Made by a program: the position numbers and the translations under genes. Below are positions 28,799 to 37,326 of a stretch of DNA of 64,000 bases, one piece after another. The stretch comes from CAIWHR01 sp963788185 (GTDB lineage Bacteria > Pseudomonadota > Gammaproteobacteria > Burkholderiales > Casimicrobiaceae). Location: assembly GCA_963788185.1 (NCBI GenBank), contig CAWBGE010000021.1:248001-312000 (forward strand). Direction: 5' to 3'. Position 1 is the first letter of the stretch. Every line of letters starts with the position of its first letter. The notes below the pieces were generated by a model. It was not told the origin of the DNA. It did no database searches and saw only the letters and a list, made by a program, of their open reading frames with translations.

Positions 28799-30292
28799 AT
28801 GATGCCCGCGTCCTTCGTCGTCGGCATCGACATCGGCACCTCGGGTGCGCGCGCCCTGGTAGTCGGGCCGCGCGGCGACATCGTCGCGCAGGCCTTTGCC
28901 CCGCTGCCTCCCCCGCTGGCCTTCGACGACCGGCGGGAACAGGACGCATCGCACTGGTGGCAGGCGACGGTCGCCGCGACTCGCGCAGCGATGACCACGC
29001 TGGCGGCCGGCGGCGGGGATCCCGCGCGGGTGGCCGCCGTGTGCGTCGACGCGACGTCGGGCACCATCGTTCCAGCTGGAGATGCGCTGCAGCCGCTCGG
29101 CCCGGGCCTCATGTACAACGACGCGCGGGCCGCCGCCGAAGCCGAGACGCTGACGACCGCAGGGCGCCGGCACGCAGGCGGCACCCCATTCAACGCCTCG
29201 TACGCGGCGGCAAAGATTCTCTGGCTGTGCGCGCACGCGCCCGCCATCGGCAATGCCGCCAAGGTCTTCCTCCATCAGGCGGATTTCGTCAACGCGCAGC
29301 TGCTCGACGCCACGCAGGCGGCGGACATCGCCACCGACGAGGCGAACGCACTCAAGACCGGCTACGACGTGGTGCTGCGCCGCTGGTCGCCCGCGCTGGC
29401 GGAAGCGGGCATCGACCCCGGACAGCTGCCCCGTGTCGTTCCCACCGGCACGACACTGGGCCCGATCGGCAGCAAGGCCGCCGCGCAAACCGGGTTGCCG
29501 CGCGGTTGCCGGGTGGTCGCCGGGATGACCGACGGCACTGCGGCGGCGGTCGCGTCGGGCGCATCGCGAGTCGGCGAAGCGAACACCACGCTGGGCAGCA
29601 CACTGGTCTGGAAGTTGATCGCCGAACGGCCACTCACCGATCCTGAGGGCCGCCTTTACTGTCACCGTCATCCGGGCGGCGGATTCCTGCCCGGCGGCGC
29701 CGGCAATGCCGGCGGCGAAGGCATCGCGAAGCAGGTGCTGCCGGACGAGCCTCGCCCAGGTCCGGAACTCGACCGGCTGGCCCGCAACCTCCCCAATGCG
29801 CCGCCCAGCGGCCTGCTCGCCTATCCATTGCCTCGCACTGGCGAGCGTTACCCCTTTGTCGATGCCAATTTCGCGGGCTTCGCCGACCCGCGCGCGCCGG
29901 ACGCGGCGGCGCGCTACCGCGCCGCGCTCGAAGGCCTCGCCTGCATCGAACGCTGGGGCTTCGAGGTCGCGACCGCGCTGGGCGCGTCCGGCGACGGACC
30001 GGTGTGGACCACCGGCATGGGCGCGCGCTATCCGCGCTGGATGCAGCTGAGGGCCGACTTCCTGGGCCGTCCGGTGTGCCGCGCCGCACATCCCGAATCG
30101 GGATTCGGCAGCGCGCTCGTGGCCGCGATGAATGTCTGGCACGATGGCGACTGGGCTGCCGCCGCGCAGCTCATCACGCTCGAGTTTCGCTGCGAACCGC
30201 GCACCCGGCTCCGCGACGCCTGCGACGCGCAATATCTGGCTTTCCGGAAGGCCTGCGCCGCGCGCCGGCCGCACGAGGCGATCGATGGTTGA
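28799..30292 (+). CDS. FGGY-family carbohydrate kinase
   Basis: 497 residues with the ASKHA ATPase fold. The N-terminal phosphate-1 motif is VVGIDIGTSGARALVV, and the catalytic-Asp region of the family lies in V-A-G-M-T-D-G-T-A-A-A-V (~245). The nucleotide-binding C-domain contains GPVWTTGMGARYPRWMQ. FGGY kinases phosphorylate pentuloses, hexuloses, polyols or erythrulose; the substrate cannot be named. It lies between the class II aldolase/epimerase gene and the phosphohexomutase gene and overlaps the latter by 8 bp, suggesting translational coupling. Confidence 0.92.
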   Translation: MMPASFVVGIDIGTSGARALVVGPRGDIVAQAFAPLPPPLAFDDRREQDASHWWQATVAATRAAMTTLAAGGGDPARVAAVCVDATSGTIVPAGDALQPLGPGLMYNDARAAAEAETLTTAGRRHAGGTPFNASYAAAKILWLCAHAPAIGNAAKVFLHQADFVNAQLLDATQAADIATDEANALKTGYDVVLRRWSPALAEAGIDPGQLPRVVPTGTTLGPIGSKAAAQTGLPRGCRVVAGMTDGTAAAVASGASRVGEANTTLGSTLVWKLIAERPLTDPEGRLYCHRHPGGGFLPGGAGNAGGEGIAKQVLPDEPRPGPELDRLARNLPNAPPSGLLAYPLPRTGERYPFVDANFAGFADPRAPDAAARYRAALEGLACIERWGFEVATALGASGDGPVWTTGMGARYPRWMQLRADFLGRPVCRAAHPESGFGSALVAAMNVWHDGDWAAAAQLITLEFRCEPRTRLRDACDAQYLAFRKACAARRPHEAIDG

Positions 30293-31676
30293 CTACTCCG
30301 CGATCAAGGAATGCGACATCCGGGGCCCGTGTCCCGATGCCGTCAACGCGCCGTTGCTCGAACTCGCGGGCCGCAATCTGGCCGCGCGCATGGCCTCCCG
30401 GGCCTTTGCCGGAACCGCCGCGAACACCGCGGTCGTCGGCGGCGACGGCCGAATATCCACGCCCGCGCTGCGCGCCGCGCTGATCGACGGTCTCGTCGCC
30501 CAGGGCGCCAGCGTGTTCGAGGTGTCCGAGCCACTGCCGACGCCCGCGCTTTACTGGGCGCGCGAGATGCTGGCGGCGCAGGCGGTTGCCATCGTCACCG
30601 CGTCGCACAGTCCGCCGCAGTGGAATGGCCTCAAGCTGATGAACGGACCGCTGCCTCCGACGCCGGAGGAGGTTCGCGCGCTCGCGAACGAGTTGCCCGC
30701 GTCGTCACGAGGCGCGGGGCGAGTGCATCGTTTCGAAGGCGTGTCCGGCTGCTACCGCGCGGCGCGCATCGCTCCGTGGACAGCGCGCGGTCTCGCCGGC
30801 TTCGGAGTCGCCGTGGACGCCGGCGGCGGCTGCCAGTCCGGCGTGGCCTCGAGCGTGTTTGCCGAGCTGGGAGCCCGCGTCCACGCCCTTTACGATCGCG
30901 TCGATCCCGAGTTCCGCGAGCGCCATCCCGACTGTGCGATCCCCGCCCACCTGACCGCGCTCGCCGCCGCCACGCGCGCCTCCGGCGCGGCGATGGGTGT
31001 GGCTTTCGACGGCGACGGCGACCGTCTGGCGGTCATCGACGATCGTGGCCGCCACGTGGCGCCGGAGAAGGTGGCGATGCTGCTGGTCGACGGGCCGCTG
31101 GCATTCGTCAAGGGCGATGTGCTGGTGCTCGACGTCAAGGCCTCGATGCAGCTCGAGCGCTGCGTCGAGCGGCGCGGCGGCCGTGCGCTGCGCGTGAAGA
31201 GCGGGCATGCCTACATGAAGCGGGCGGTGATCGAATTGGGCGCGGTGCTCGGCACCGAAGTGTCGGGCCACCACTTCTTCGGCGCGCTCCATGGCGTCGA
31301 CGACCCGCTGCACGGAGCGCTGATGCTCGCGTCCTGGCTCGCCGAGAGCGGAACCCCGCTTTCCGAGCGCGTCGACGCGCTGCCGACCTTCCATCTTTCG
31401 CCGGACCTGCGCCTGCGCATCGCCGCCGCCGAAATCGAGGCCCTGCTCAAATCGCTGGCGGAGCGCTTTCCCGACGCCACGGTCGAGCGCATCGACGGGG
31501 TGCGGCTGGTGTGGCCGGAGGGCTGGCTGATTGCGCGCCGCTCGATCACCGAAGCCGCCTGCACGCTGCGCTTCGAAGGCGTCGACGCGGCCGCGCTGGC
31601 GTCGATCAGGGCGCGCTTCGTAGCGGCCTATCCGGCGTTGCGCGCGGCGATCGAGGACGCGTCCGGAAAGTTCTGA
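30285..31676 (+). CDS. Phosphomannomutase/phosphoglucomutase-family phosphohexomutase
   Basis: 463 residues of the alpha-D-phosphohexomutase superfamily. Four signatures are seen in order: KECDIRGP (start of domain 1), the phosphoserine loop T-A-S-H-S-P-P-Q-W-N-G near residue 105, the metal loop D-G-D-G-D-R-L-A-V (~245) and the sugar-binding loop E-V-S-G-H-H-F-F (~325). It moves phosphate between C1 and C6 (or C5) of an aldose. Such enzymes usually serve envelope sugar synthesis; here it overlaps an FGGY kinase and may handle a catabolic sugar phosphate. A Shine-Dalgarno-like GAGGCG precedes ATG 30285. Confidence 0.9.
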   Translation: MVDYSAIKECDIRGPCPDAVNAPLLELAGRNLAARMASRAFAGTAANTAVVGGDGRISTPALRAALIDGLVAQGASVFEVSEPLPTPALYWAREMLAAQAVAIVTASHSPPQWNGLKLMNGPLPPTPEEVRALANELPASSRGAGRVHRFEGVSGCYRAARIAPWTARGLAGFGVAVDAGGGCQSGVASSVFAELGARVHALYDRVDPEFRERHPDCAIPAHLTALAAATRASGAAMGVAFDGDGDRLAVIDDRGRHVAPEKVAMLLVDGPLAFVKGDVLVLDVKASMQLERCVERRGGRALRVKSGHAYMKRAVIELGAVLGTEVSGHHFFGALHGVDDPLHGALMLASWLAESGTPLSERVDALPTFHLSPDLRLRIAAAEIEALLKSLAERFPDATVERIDGVRLVWPEGWLIARRSITEAACTLRFEGVDAAALASIRARFVAAYPALRAAIEDASGKF

Positions 31677-31691
31677 ACGCTGCCGCGCCGC

Positions 31692-32726
31692 TCAATGCGC
31701 CGCGCTGCGGCGGAATTTCTCGGCATCCCAGTCGAGGAGTTCGCCGACTTCGTCGGCGGACAGAAAATGCAACGGCGTGCCGTCGGGCACACGCAGCAGC
31801 ACCTCCGCCTGGCAGCGCAGCATCTCCTCGGCGGCGGCGGGCGCCGCTGGCGCGACGAGCGCGCCGGCGCCTTCGACCAGGACGCACACGGGCAAAGTGC
31901 CGTACCGATCGCGATGGGCGGCAACGACTGCGGGCGCATCCGCGGTGGTGGCGTCGACCACGCAGGCAGCGCCGCCAAGAAAGACGACGTGGTCGGGATA
32001 GAGGACGCCGCGGCGAGCCTGTGCAAGGCAGGCCGCGTCGGTGGCCAGCGCGTCGATCACCGGGTCGCCGGCCCGGCGATAGCCGATGCCGGCCGCAACG
32101 GCTGCCAATCGCGCTGCGTCTGCCGTTGGCGCCGCTCGCGCTGGCAGCACAAGGCGTCGTTCGACGTCTCGCACCAGCATTTCTGCAGTGGCGCAATCAT
32201 CCGCGCCGACGACGATGCCGTGATTGGCCAACGCCAGCACCGAGGTCGCCGCCCCGGCCACTGCCCGCACTGCCCGGGTCAGCGGCAAACCCGGCCGCCG
32301 ATAGTCGACCCAGGCCCAGGGCAGTCCTTCTAGGCGCCGCGCGAACTGGGCCTGCCCGTCTTCGCGCACCCCGGAGGCGAGCGCGTTGACCGAGTGCAGG
32401 TGCAGCACGACGCGTTGCGGCAGGAGCGCGTGCAGCGTGGTCTCGATCGAGGGCCGCAACGGCGTGTCGCCCAGCACGCGCCCCGTGGTCGGGTCTGCCT
32501 CGTCCTGCTCGATGCCCGCCCGCACGCCCGCGAGATCGACCGGAACGAAGATGTTCTCCTTCGTTGCCTCGCGCAGGAGCTTGCCCGAGGCCTTGATCCA
32601 GAGCGCGCCATCGCGCTTGATCGACGTGTTCCCGCCGGCCGCCTGCACCAGAAGCGGATCGGCGCCAAGGCGCGCCGACAGGACGACGAAAGTCTCGAAT
32701 GCGACATCGCGCGGCAGCGTGATCAT
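31692..32726 (-). CDS. Class II aldolase, long form (RhaD/COG3347-like)
   Basis: 344 residues. The N-terminal class II aldolase domain (1-~195) has the loop QAAGGNTSIKRDG, catalytic Glu in R-P-S-I-E-T-T-L-H-A-L, zinc His pair in VLHLHSVNALA and the third His in LALANHGIVVG. A ~150-residue C-terminal extension follows, as in stand-alone relatives of the bifunctional aldolase/dehydrogenase family; the dehydrogenase part is absent. ATG 32726 is preceded by GAGGGG. It converges on the phosphohexomutase gene (15-bp gap) and is divergent from the GntR gene. Retro-aldol cleavage of a sugar 1-phosphate is the likely reaction. Confidence 0.87.
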   Translation of the reverse strand: MITLPRDVAFETFVVLSARLGADPLLVQAAGGNTSIKRDGALWIKASGKLLREATKENIFVPVDLAGVRAGIEQDEADPTTGRVLGDTPLRPSIETTLHALLPQRVVLHLHSVNALASGVREDGQAQFARRLEGLPWAWVDYRRPGLPLTRAVRAVAGAATSVLALANHGIVVGADDCATAEMLVRDVERRLVLPARAAPTADAARLAAVAAGIGYRRAGDPVIDALATDAACLAQARRGVLYPDHVVFLGGAACVVDATTADAPAVVAAHRDRYGTLPVCVLVEGAGALVAPAAPAAAEEMLRCQAEVLLRVPDGTPLHFLSADEVGELLDWDAEKFRRSAAH

Positions 32727-32843
32727 GGCCCCTCGCCTTTCGGAATGGTTAGCCGCCGACAGGCCGTCTGCGGGTCCCGGCATTGCCGCGACAAACGGCC
32801 GCGGCGCAGTACAAGTATGGCGAATCGGATTCTTGCATATAAA

Positions 32844-32858
32844 ATACAAAAATTGTAT
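32844..32858. promoter_or_regulatory. Perfect palindrome ATACAA-N3-TTGTAT, probable GntR operator
   Basis: A 15-bp inverted repeat (ATACAA-AAA-TTGTAT) in an AT-rich patch (TTGCATATAAAATACAAAAA) in the 147-bp gap between the divergent aldolase and GntR genes, 15 bp upstream of the GntR start. FCD-type GntR proteins bind short palindromes built on GTAT/ATAC arms, and autoregulation from such sites is common. The arm TTGTATG recurs at 26055-26061 before the catabolic operon. Confidence 0.65.
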
Positions 32859-32873
32859 GGACGAAAGCCTGCC

Positions 32874-33566
32874 GTGACTACCATCTCCGCTGCGGTAGAA
32901 CAACAGATCGTCGAAGACATCATCGGCGGACACATTGCCCCCGGCGCCAAGCTCGACGAGCAGATGCTCGCCACCCGTTTCAACGTGTCGCGTACGCCGG
33001 TGCGGGAGGCGCTGCGGCAGCTGCTCGCGACCGGCCTGGTCGAAAGCATTCCGCGCCGCGGCGCGGTGGTGGCGAGCTTCGGACCCGAGCGCCTGTCGCA
33101 ACTCTACGAGGCACTCGGCGAGCTGGAATCGCTGTGCGCGCAGCTCGCGGCGAAGCGGATGACCGCGATCGAGCGCAAAGAGCTCGAGCTCGCGCTGAAG
33201 CCGCTGCAGGACGCCGCCGCGCAGGGCAATCGCGACATCTATCTCGCGCGCAGCGATGCGCTGCACGATGTCGTCCATCGTGGCTGCCACAACCCATTCC
33301 TCGTCGACCTCGTGCGCGGCTACCGGATGCGTTCGCTCCCCTTTCGCAATCTCCAGCCCTACTCGCGCGAGCGGGTGAAGAGCTCCATCGAGGAGCGGCA
33401 GCGCATCGTCGCCGCGATCATGGCCCAGGACGCCGAGGGCGCGGCACGCGCGATGCGCGAGCACGTGGCAACCTCGCTGATGCGCGCGCTCGACACCTTT
33501 GTGGCCAGGGAGGACCGGAAGTCGGCGGCGCGACCGGCAAGGCTGACCGCCGGCCGCGAACGATGA
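32874..33566 (+). CDS. GntR-family transcriptional regulator (FCD/FadR subfamily)
   Basis: 230 residues. A winged helix-turn-helix at the N-terminus (GAKLDEQMLATRFNVSRTPVREALRQL) is followed by the all-helical FCD ligand domain with metal-binding residues in YLARSDALHDVVHRGCHNPF and the His of AAMREHV. The start is GTG 32874; an in-frame ATG at 32817 would place the palindromic operator inside the gene and is less likely. It probably senses an intermediate of the adjacent sugar pathway and represses the divergent aldolase and perhaps the importer and catabolic operons. Confidence 0.9.
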   Translation: MTTISAAVEQQIVEDIIGGHIAPGAKLDEQMLATRFNVSRTPVREALRQLLATGLVESIPRRGAVVASFGPERLSQLYEALGELESLCAQLAAKRMTAIERKELELALKPLQDAAAQGNRDIYLARSDALHDVVHRGCHNPFLVDLVRGYRMRSLPFRNLQPYSRERVKSSIEERQRIVAAIMAQDAEGAARAMREHVATSLMRALDTFVAREDRKSAARPARLTAGRER

Positions 33567-33622
33567 GAATCGGTCGTTCGCACGCGTTGGTGGCCATGCC
33601 GGTGCTCCCGCCGCGGCGCTGC

Positions 33623-33628
33623 TAGAAT
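33623..33628 (+). promoter_or_regulatory. Possible -10 element (TAGAAT) before rpiA
   Basis: TAGAAT stands 27 bp upstream of the rpiA start, followed by a Shine-Dalgarno-like CAGGGAG. No convincing -35 is seen 17 bp upstream. The same hexamer precedes nadD at 35728-35733. Confidence 0.3.
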
Positions 33629-33655
33629 CGCAACCTGCCGGTCAGGGAGTCAACG

Positions 33656-34327
33656 ATGTCGCAGAACGATCAAAAGTCCGCCGTTGCGCGCGAAGCGATC
33701 AAGTACGTCGAGGATGACGCCTGGATCGGCGTCGGCACCGGCTCGACGGTGAATTTCTTCATCGACGAGCTGGCCAGGATCAAGGGCCGGATCAGGGGCG
33801 CCGTCGCGAGCTCGGTCGAGACGGCCAAGCGGCTGAAGGATCGCGGCATCGAAGTCGAGGAACTCAACAATCTCGCCGAGCGCGATCTCCCCGTCTACAT
33901 CGACGGCGCCGACGAGGTGACCGAGCACGGGGCGATGATCAAGGGTGGCGGAGGCGCGTTGACGCGCGAGAAGATCATCGCCGCGGTGGCGCGAAAATTC
34001 GTCTGCATCGCCGATCAGTCGAAGCTCGTGCCGGTGCTCGGCAAGTTCCCGCTGCCCGTCGAAGTGATCCCGATGGCGCGCAGCTACGTCGCGCGGCAAC
34101 TGGTGCTGCTCGGCGGACAGCCCGCATGGCGCATGGGTTTCACCACCGACAACGGCAACGCCGTTCTCGACGTGTCGGGGCTCACGATCCTGAATCCGGT
34201 CGAACTCGAGGCACAGGTCCGCGCCATCGCCGGCGTGGTCACCGTGGGCCTCTTTGCGCAGCGGGGCGCCGATGTGATCCTGCTCGGCGGTGACGCGGGC
34301 GTGCGCACGCTGAGACCCGGCCGGTGA
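33656..34327 (+). CDS. rpiA: Ribose-5-phosphate isomerase A
   Basis: 223 residues, full length. It interconverts ribose 5-phosphate and ribulose 5-phosphate. Family blocks are visible: IGVGTGSTVNFFIDEL (phosphate loop), D-G-A-D-E-V with the catalytic Asp, KGGGGALTREKIIA and FTTDNGNAVLDV. It starts a run of plus-strand housekeeping genes and precedes proA by 7 bp, so the two are probably cotranscribed despite unrelated pathways. It may also supply the pentose-phosphate step for the neighbouring sugar locus, though it belongs to core metabolism. Confidence 0.97.
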   Translation: MSQNDQKSAVAREAIKYVEDDAWIGVGTGSTVNFFIDELARIKGRIRGAVASSVETAKRLKDRGIEVEELNNLAERDLPVYIDGADEVTEHGAMIKGGGGALTREKIIAAVARKFVCIADQSKLVPVLGKFPLPVEVIPMARSYVARQLVLLGGQPAWRMGFTTDNGNAVLDVSGLTILNPVELEAQVRAIAGVVTVGLFAQRGADVILLGGDAGVRTLRPGR

Positions 34328-34334
34328 ACTGCAA

Positions 34335-35627
34335 ATGACTTCAACCGTTCCCGCAGCCGTTGCCGCGACAACCGACGTCGCAGCCTACATGCGCGGCGTC
34401 GGCGAGTCCGCCCGCGCGGCGGCGCGGGTGCTCGCGCGCGCCGACACCGCGACGAAGAACCAGGCGCTGGCGGCGATGGCAGCCGCGATCCGGCGCGATG
34501 AAGCGGATTTGCTCGCCGCCAACGGCGACGATGTCGCCGCGGCGCGTGCTGCCGGCATGGACGCCGCATTCGTCGATCGCCTGACGCTGACGCCCAGGTC
34601 CGTGGCCACGATGGCCGAGGGGCTCGAGCAGGTCGCCGCGCTCCCCGACCCCATCGGCGAAATCACCGATCTCAAATTCCGCCCGTCGGGCATCCAGGTG
34701 GGCCTGATGCGCGTGCCGCTTGGAGTCGTCGGCATCATCTACGAAGCCCGGCCCAACGTGACCGCCGACGCGGCCGCGCTCTGCCTCAAGGCTGGCAACG
34801 CGACGATTCTGCGCGGCGGGTCCGAGGCGATCCGCAGCAATCGGGCGATCGCCGCCTGCGTGCATGAGGGCCTGCGCGCCGCGGGCCTCCCCGAGGCTGC
34901 CGTGCAGGTCATCGCGACCACCGACCGCGCTGCCGTCGGCCACCTGATTGCCGACGAAGTGAACGTCGATGTCATCGTCCCGCGCGGCGGCAAGAGCCTG
35001 ACCGAGCGCATCAGCCGGGAAGCGAAGGTGCCGGTGATCAGGCACCTCGACGGCGTCTGCCACGTGTACATCGATGCCGCCGCCAACCTGGACATGGCGA
35101 CGCGCATCGCCGACAACGCGAAGACGCAGCGCTACTCGCCCTGCAACACGATGGAGACGCTGCTCGTGCACGCGGACATCGCCGCCGGCGTGCTGCCCCC
35201 GCTGGGCCAGATCTACGCTGCCAAGGGCGTCGAACTCCGCGGCTGCGAGCGCGCCCGCAAGCTCCTGCCGGGAATGAAAGCCGCCACCGAGGCGGACTGG
35301 TTCGAGGAGTACCTGGCACCGATACTCGCCGTGCGCGTCGTCGATTCGCTCGACGCGGCGATCGACCACATCGCGACCTTCGGCTCGCAGCACACCGACA
35401 GCATCGTCACCGAGGATTATTCGGCGGCGATGCGCTTCCTGCGCGAGGTCGATTCGAGTTCGGTGATGGTCAACGCATCGACGCGATTCGCCGATGGCTT
35501 CGAGTACGGCCTTGGCGCCGAGATCGGCATCTCGACCAACAAGCTGCATGCCCGCGGACCGGTGGGCCTCGAAGGACTCACCAGCCGCAAGTGGGTGGTG
35601 TTCGGCTCGGGTCAGATCCGGACCTGA
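34335..35627 (+). CDS. proA: Gamma-glutamyl phosphate reductase (glutamate-5-semialdehyde dehydrogenase)
   Basis: 430 residues of the aldehyde-dehydrogenase fold, reducing gamma-glutamyl phosphate with NADPH in proline synthesis. The opening AAYMRGVGESARAAARVLARA, the block GVVGIIYEARPNVTADAAALCLKAGN, the catalytic cysteine in Y-S-P-C-N-T-M-E-T-L and the C-terminal block GAEIGISTNKLHARGPVGLEGLT are all intact. It lies 7 bp after rpiA. proB is not in the window. Confidence 0.98.
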   Translation: MTSTVPAAVAATTDVAAYMRGVGESARAAARVLARADTATKNQALAAMAAAIRRDEADLLAANGDDVAAARAAGMDAAFVDRLTLTPRSVATMAEGLEQVAALPDPIGEITDLKFRPSGIQVGLMRVPLGVVGIIYEARPNVTADAAALCLKAGNATILRGGSEAIRSNRAIAACVHEGLRAAGLPEAAVQVIATTDRAAVGHLIADEVNVDVIVPRGGKSLTERISREAKVPVIRHLDGVCHVYIDAAANLDMATRIADNAKTQRYSPCNTMETLLVHADIAAGVLPPLGQIYAAKGVELRGCERARKLLPGMKAATEADWFEEYLAPILAVRVVDSLDAAIDHIATFGSQHTDSIVTEDYSAAMRFLREVDSSSVMVNASTRFADGFEYGLGAEIGISTNKLHARGPVGLEGLTSRKWVVFGSGQIRT

Positions 35628-35727
35628 CGGATGTCGCGCCCGGTCCCGCGGCGTGCTGCGCCTGCCCGGCGTCAGGTTTCGCCCCGGCTGCGCCGGCGAG
35701 ACATCCTTGCTGGTCCGCCAACCCGCG

Positions 35728-35733
35728 TAGAAT
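35728..35733 (+). promoter_or_regulatory. Possible -10 element (TAGAAT) very close to the nadD start
   Basis: TAGAAT lies only 7 bp before the nadD ATG, with a loose TTGCTG 15 bp further upstream. If used, transcription would begin at or next to the start codon, giving a leaderless or near-leaderless mRNA. Consistent with that, no Shine-Dalgarno is seen before ATG 35741. Confidence 0.35.
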
Positions 35734-35740
35734 GCGGCCG

Positions 35741-36412
35741 ATGAGCGCTCCGTTGGGGATCTTCGGCGGCACTTTCGATCCCATTCACTGCGGGCACCTG
35801 GAGCTTGCACGCGAAGTGCGCGCCGCGCTGCGACTGGCCGCGGTGCGACTCATCCCCGCGGGCGACCCGCCGCATCGCGCCGCACCCGTGGCCACCGCCA
35901 CCCAGCGCCTGGCGATGGTCCAGCTCGCCATCGAAGGCATCGCCGACCTCGAGGCCGACGGTCGCGAAGTCGACCGCCCGGGCCGCAGCTACACCGTTGC
36001 CACCCTCGAATCGCTGCGCGACGAGGCGCCCTCGCGTTCGCTCGCCCTCATCGTCGGCGCCGACGCCTTCGCGGACTTTGCCGATTGGCACCGCTGGCGT
36101 GAGCTGTTCCAGCTTGCGCACATCGTCGTCGTCATGCGTCCGGGCAGCATGCTCGAAGGCGCGCTGTCCCCGGCGCTGGCCGCCGAGTGGGAGCGCCGGC
36201 ACACGACGGACGCGACGGTGCTCCACGCCCGCCCGTTCGGTTCCATCTTCGTCCAGGCAATCACGCCGCACGACATCTCCGCCCACTCGATCCGCACGCA
36301 ACTCGCGCGCGGATCGGCCGGCGTGGCTGCGGTCCGGGGTTTGCTCCCGCCCGCTGTGTTAGCCTATATCGATCGTAACCAGCTCTATCGCCCACGCCAG
36401 GATGCGACTTAA
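35741..36412 (+). CDS. nadD: Nicotinate-nucleotide adenylyltransferase
   Basis: 223 residues. It joins nicotinate mononucleotide and ATP to give deamido-NAD. The nucleotidyltransferase motif G-G-T-F-D-P-I-H-C-G-H-L (HxGH) opens the protein, and the C-terminal I-S-A-H-S-I-R-T-Q-L corresponds to the ISSTxIR motif. ATG 35741 is selected as the start immediately before the motif; ATG 35732 is alternative. It overlaps rsfS by 11 bp in the conserved nadD-rsfS-rlmH-maf-rng order. Confidence 0.96.
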   Translation: MSAPLGIFGGTFDPIHCGHLELAREVRAALRLAAVRLIPAGDPPHRAAPVATATQRLAMVQLAIEGIADLEADGREVDRPGRSYTVATLESLRDEAPSRSLALIVGADAFADFADWHRWRELFQLAHIVVVMRPGSMLEGALSPALAAEWERRHTTDATVLHARPFGSIFVQAITPHDISAHSIRTQLARGSAGVAAVRGLLPPAVLAYIDRNQLYRPRQDAT

Positions 36413-36767
36413 CAAACGCCAGAAGATCGCGGTCTCCGCACTCGAGGACATCAAGGCGCGAGACATCACAGTCCTCGACGTCCGCAAGCTCACGAGCCTC
36501 TACGACACGCTGGTCGTCGCCTCCGCCGAATCCAACCGGCAGGTCAAGGCGCTGGCCAACCATGTCCGCGACAAGCTCAAGGAAGCGGGCGCGAACATCA
36601 TCGGCGTGGAGGGCGAGGAAACCGGCGAATGGGTGCTGGTCGATGCCGACGACATCGTCGTCCACATCATGCAGCCCGCCGTGCGCGCGTACTACAACCT
36701 CGAAGAGCTCTGGACCCCACCCAAGCCCGTCCGACGCGCCAAGCCCAAGACCGAAGCGGCCGAATAA
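36402..36767 (+). CDS. rsfS: Ribosomal silencing factor RsfS
   Basis: 121 residues, the usual length. It binds ribosomal protein uL14 and blocks subunit joining in slow growth. The core VSALEDIKARDITVLDVRKLTSLYDTLVVASAESNRQVKAL and GEETGEWVLVDADDIVVHIMQPAVRAYYNLEELW (each given here only as a family landmark) match the DUF143/Iojap family. The C-terminus is basic and proline-rich. It overlaps nadD by 11 bp and is followed by rlmH after 83 bp. Confidence 0.96.
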   Translation: MRLNKRQKIAVSALEDIKARDITVLDVRKLTSLYDTLVVASAESNRQVKALANHVRDKLKEAGANIIGVEGEETGEWVLVDADDIVVHIMQPAVRAYYNLEELWTPPKPVRRAKPKTEAAE

Positions 36768-36850
36768 CCGCATCGGGTTCGGAGTCCGCTTTCGCGGCAC
36801 CTTCGGCGCGCCGGTCGCAAGGTGGTCCGGAATATCGAGCCTGACGTCCA

Positions 36851-37318
36851 TTGAAGATCCGTGTCGTAGCGTTGGGGCATCGAATGCCGGCGTGGATCAC
36901 AGCCGGCTGGGATGACTACGCGCGGCGGCTCCCGCGGGAGCTTCAGCTCGAACTGGTCGAGCTGAAACCCGAGCCCCGCGATCGCGGCAAGCCGGTTGCC
37001 GAGATCCTTGCCGCCGAAGCGTCGCGTATCGTCGCGGCGTGCCGTGGCGCCACCGTGGTGGCACTGGACGAGTTCGGGACGCCGTGGACCACCCGCGATC
37101 TCGCCGGGCAGCTGCGGCGCTGGCGCGACGAGGGGCGCGACCTCGCCTTCGTCATCGGCAGCGCCGACGGGCTCGACCCGGCGCTCAAGCGGCAGGCGGC
37201 GGCGCGGTTCTCTCTTTCCGCGCTAACATTGCCGCATGGCCTCGCGCGCGTATTGCTCGCCGAGCAGGTCTATCGTGGGGCCAGCCTGCTCGCGGGCCAT
37301 CCGTACCATCGCGATTGA
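36851..37318 (+). CDS. rlmH: 23S rRNA pseudouridine-1915 N3-methyltransferase
   Basis: 155 residues of the SPOUT fold. The N-terminal strand KIRVVALGHRMPAWI and the C-terminal trefoil-knot region LTLPHGLARVLLAEQVYRGA and GHPYHRD are diagnostic. The SAM loop reads F-V-I-G-S-A-D-G-L, where most members have I-G-G. The start is TTG 36851; no ATG or GTG fits the conserved N-terminus. No clear Shine-Dalgarno is seen. It precedes maf by 8 bp. Confidence 0.95.
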   Translation: MKIRVVALGHRMPAWITAGWDDYARRLPRELQLELVELKPEPRDRGKPVAEILAAEASRIVAACRGATVVALDEFGTPWTTRDLAGQLRRWRDEGRDLAFVIGSADGLDPALKRQAAARFSLSALTLPHGLARVLLAEQVYRGASLLAGHPYHRD

Positions 37319-37326
37319 TTGCTGCC

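Noticed and set aside
32817..32873. Longer GntR start at ATG 32817
   Set aside because: It would put the palindromic operator within the coding sequence and add a non-conserved N-terminus; GTG 32874 fits the domain start.
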